A DNA stretch of 64,000 nt, taken from positions 38,630 to 102,629 of the forward strand of contig NZ_JVVM01000002.1 of assembly GCF_001054325.1 (NCBI RefSeq), in the 5' to 3' direction. Positions 61,496-64,000 of this stretch are shown piece after piece. Source of the DNA: Corynebacterium vitaeruminis (lineage in GTDB: Bacteria; Actinomycetota; Actinomycetes; Mycobacteriales; Mycobacteriaceae). A model generated the notes under the pieces. It ran no database searches, had not been told where the DNA came from, and saw only the letters and a list, made by a program, of their open reading frames with translations. The position numbers and the translations under genes were made by a program. Numbering within the stretch: the stretch's first letter is position 1; every line of letters begins with the position of its first letter.

Positions 61496-64000
61496 CTAAG
61501 TGCGCGGAACCTCAACCATCTCGTAGACCTCGATGACATCGTCGACCTGGATGTCCGGGTAGGACAGCACCATACCGCACTCGTAACCGGCTGCGACCTC
61601 GGTGGCATCATCCTTCTCGCGCTTCAGCGACTCGATGGTCGCCGAATCCGTGATGACGTTGCCGTCGCGTACCAGACGAGCCTTGGCATTGCGGCGAACC
61701 TTGCCGGACTCCACCATGCAACCTGCGATGAGGCCAACTGCGGAGGACTTGAAGATGGCGCGAATCTCTGCACGACCGATCTCCTTTTCCTCGTAGACCG
61801 GCTTGAGCATGCCCTTCAAAGCGGCCTCGACATCCTCGATAGCACGGTAGATTACCGTGTAGTAGCGAATGTCAACGCCCTCAGCATTGGCGAACTCAGT
61901 GGCCTTGCCCTCGGAGCGAACGTTGAAGCCGATGATAACGGCGTCAGACGCGGCAGCCAGCGAGACGTTGGTCTGCGTGACAGCGCCTACACCACGGTCG
62001 ATGATGTTCAGGGCGACCTCGTCGTCGACCTCGATCTTGAGCAGGGCTTCTTCCAGTGCCTCGACGGTACCGGCGTTGTCGCCCTTCAGGATCAGGTTGA
62101 GGGTGTTGGTCTCCTTCAGAATCTCGTCCAGATTCTCCAGGGAGACGCGCTTACGACGACGTGCCTGCAGTGCGTTACGACGGCGCGCGTCACGGCGGTC
62201 TGCAATCTGGCGAGCCGTACGATCCTCATCAACAACCAGCAGGTTGTCGCCAGCACCCGGCACGGAGGTCAGGCCGAGCACCTGAACCGGACGGGAAGGA
62301 CCGGCCTCTTCGACATCGTTACCGTATTCGTCGACCATGCGGCGAACACGGCCATAGGCGTCACCGACAACGATGGAGTCACCGACGCGCAACGTACCGC
62401 GCTGGACGATAACGGTTGCCACGGGACCACGGCCGCGGTCAAGGTGAGCCTCAATGGCGACACCCTGGGCATCCATATCCGGGTTGGCGCGCAGATCCAG
62501 CGAAGCGTCTGCAGTCAGCAACACTGCTTCGAGCAGCTGATCGATGTTGGTGCCCTTCTTAGCGGAGATATCGACGAACATGGTGTCGCCGCCCCACTCT
62601 TCGTCAGTGAGACCGTATTCAGTCAGCTGACCACGAATTTTCTGCGGATCCGCAGTTTCCTTATCAATCTTGTTGACTGCCACGACGATGGGCACATCAG
62701 CGGCCTTGGCGTGGTTAATAGCCTCAACCGTCTGCGGCATAACGCCGTCATCGGCTGCAACCACCAGAATCGCGATATCGGTCGACTTTGCACCACGGGC
62801 ACGCATGGCGGTAAACGCCTCGTGACCCGGGGTATCCAAGAAGGTAACCTTGCGCTTCTCGCCGTCGAGCTCCACCGGCACCTGGTAGGCACCGATGTGC
62901 TGGGTAATACCACCGGACTCGTGACCACCGACGTTAGCCTGACGAATGGTATCCAACAGGCGTGTCTTACCGTGATCGACGTGACCCATCACGGTAACCA
63001 CTGGCGGACGCTGCTCCAGGTCCTCATCGTCGCCCTCGTCCTCACCGAACTGGAGGTCGAAGGACTCGAGGAGCTCACGGTCCTCATCCTCCGGCGAGAC
63101 GACCTGGACCTTGTAGTCCATCTCATCGCCGAGCAGCTGCAGGGTCTCATCGGAAACCGAGGCAGTTGCCGTTACCATTTCGCCGAGGTTGAACAACGCC
63201 TGGACCAGCGATGCTGCGTCAGCGTTAATCTTCTCAGCGAAGTCGGACAGGGATGCACCACGTGCGAGACGAATGGTCTTGCCCTTACCGTTAGGCAGCT
63301 TAACGCCGCCCACCACGGATGGTGCCTGCATTGCCTCGTACTCATTGCGCTTCTGACGCTTCGACTTACGTCCGCGACGCGGGGCGCCTCCTGGCCGCCC
63401 GAATGCACCTGCAGTTCCACCGCGACGTCCACCGCGACCACCGCGTGGTCCGCCACCCGGACCTCCTGGGCCACGACCACGGCCACCGAAGCCGCCACCA
63501 GCGCCGCCGCGGCTAGCCTTTGCCGGCATCTGCCCCGGATTCGGGTGCGAAGGCATCATTGCCGGAGTTGGACGGTTGCCACCCGGCTTATTACCGCGGC
63601 CCTGGCCTCCCTGTGGGCGTGGGCCACCCTGGCGTGCTCCAGGCTTTGGTCCCGGACGACCGTGTCCTCCCTGCGAGCGCGGGCCACCCTGGCGTGCTCC
63701 AGGCTTCGGCCCCGGACGACCAGAACCTCCCTGCGGGCGCGGCATGTTAGACGGCCGCGGTGCCGGGCGGGAGGATCCGCCGGTAGAAAATGGGTTGTTT
63801 GCTACACGCGGTGCGCGTGCGCCTGGCTTCGGACCCGGTTTCGGGCCAGCCGGCTTCGGCGGGCGTGGCATTTCCTGTCCAGGCTTCGGGGCGCGGGACG
63901 GTGCGGCGTTGCCGGTACCCGGCTTTGCTGCGCCCGGCTTCGGGCTCGGGGCTGCTGGCTTGGCACCCGGCTTAGCCGCCGCTGGTGCAGCGGGTTTAGC
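61496..64000 (-). CDS. infB: Translation initiation factor IF-2 (5' end outside the window)
   Basis: The visible part has 834 residues. The frame stays open to the right edge with a Pro/Ala/Lys-rich N-terminal region, then [12 protein letters not shown] repeats and an RGG-like stretch. The GTPase domain has GHVDHGKT (encoded near 62970-62990), DTPGHEAF and NKIDK, followed by domains II-IV. IF-2 places initiator tRNA on the 30S subunit. An internal ATG at 63871 is not the start, since the same composition continues upstream of it. Confidence 0.97.
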   Translation of the reverse strand, partial: AKPAAPAAAKPGAKPAAPSPKPGAAKPGTGNAAPSRAPKPGQEMPRPPKPAGPKPGPKPGARAPRVANNPFSTGGSSRPAPRPSNMPRPQGGSGRPGPKPGARQGGPRSQGGHGRPGPKPGARQGGPRPQGGQGRGNKPGGNRPTPAMMPSHPNPGQMPAKASRGGAGGGFGGRGRGPGGPGGGPRGGRGGRRGGTAGAFGRPGGAPRRGRKSKRQKRNEYEAMQAPSVVGGVKLPNGKGKTIRLARGASLSDFAEKINADAASLVQALFNLGEMVTATASVSDETLQLLGDEMDYKVQVVSPEDEDRELLESFDLQFGEDEGDDEDLEQRPPVVTVMGHVDHGKTRLLDTIRQANVGGHESGGITQHIGAYQVPVELDGEKRKVTFLDTPGHEAFTAMRARGAKSTDIAILVVAADDGVMPQTVEAINHAKAADVPIVVAVNKIDKETADPQKIRGQLTEYGLTDEEWGGDTMFVDISAKKGTNIDQLLEAVLLTADASLDLRANPDMDAQGVAIEAHLDRGRGPVATVIVQRGTLRVGDSIVVGDAYGRVRRMVDEYGNDVEEAGPSRPVQVLGLTSVPGAGDNLLVVDEDRTARQIADRRDARRRNALQARRRKRVSLENLDEILKETNTLNLILKGDNAGTVEALEEALLKIEVDDEVALNIIDRGVGAVTQTNVSLAAASDAVIIGFNVRSEGKATEFANAEGVDIRYYTVIYRAIEDVEAALKGMLKPVYEEKEIGRAEIRAIFKSSAVGLIAGCMVESGKVRRNAKARLVRDGNVITDSATIESLKREKDDATEVAAGYECGMVLSYPDIQVDDVIEVYEMVEVPRT
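63608..63727. repeat. Two 60 bp tandem repeats inside infB
   Basis: Units at 63608-63667 and 63668-63727 differ at only a few bases, and a third partial unit begins at 63728. They encode the repeated [14 protein letters not shown] segment of the disordered N-terminus, in frame. Confidence 0.85.

Overview
The window is a 64 kb piece of an actinobacterial chromosome, almost certainly Corynebacterium. Several gene blocks keep the order known from C. glutamicum and, in part, M. tuberculosis: nrdR-divS-lexA-sugR; hflX...dapF-miaA-...-miaB-recX-recA-DUF3046; bioYMN; pspA-clgR-pncC-pgsA; terC-ftsK-rnj-dapA-thyX-dapB; and pnp-rpsO-ribF/truB-pptT-MATE-nrnA-rbfA-infB. Promoter-proximal DtxR-like and LexA-like operators of the corynebacterial type support this. 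The species cannot be fixed from the sequence alone. A Tat-exported neutral ceramidase at the left edge hints at a skin- or mucosa-associated species; this is inference.

Layout. 1-436: 5' part of a secreted ceramidase gene (-). 654-7299: a DUF1846 protein, the tRNA hydroxylase TrhO and the helicase HrpA (+). 7296-13801: nrdR and divS (-), then lexA and a fructose PTS block sugR-fruK-ptsF-ptsH (+), unusually without ptsI. 13892-16882: uraA and hflX (-). 16900-20696: an iron block, feoA-feoB-feoC (-), divergent from a protein with a Gly/Cys/His tail (+), with DtxR-like boxes between them. 20754-27269: dapF, miaA, an unknown protein, a DUF349 protein, a membrane protein and miaB. 27417-29683: recX, recA and a DUF3046 gene, with a LexA-like box upstream of recA. 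29799-31759: biotin ECF transporter bioY-bioM-bioN. 31765-34354: envelope-stress and phospholipid block pspA-clgR-pncC-pgsA. 34386-39039: a TerC-family gene behind a yybP-ykoY manganese riboswitch, then ftsK. 39145-44441: a TIGR03085 protein, RNase J, dapA, thyX, dapB. 44630-46096: an MFS exporter (+). 46127-51745: a galactose locus (galM, SSS symporter, small membrane protein, fused galT-galK). 51903-64000: pnp, rpsO, ribF, truB, pptT, a MATE transporter, nrnA, rbfA and the 5'-truncated (by the window) infB.

Most of the window is core housekeeping: lysine/DAP synthesis, tRNA modification, DNA repair, RNA turnover and ribosome maturation. The accessory or lineage-specific parts are the ceramidase, the feo block with its Cys-rich partner, the MFS exporter, the galactose locus and a small remnant region between infB and rbfA. 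The most unusual gene is a single uninterrupted reading frame joining galactose-1-phosphate uridylyltransferase to galactokinase. The best regulatory element is the Mn riboswitch, where the same CCTCC can pair either inside the aptamer or with the Shine-Dalgarno sequence. I saw no tRNA, rRNA, CRISPR array, insertion sequence or prophage.
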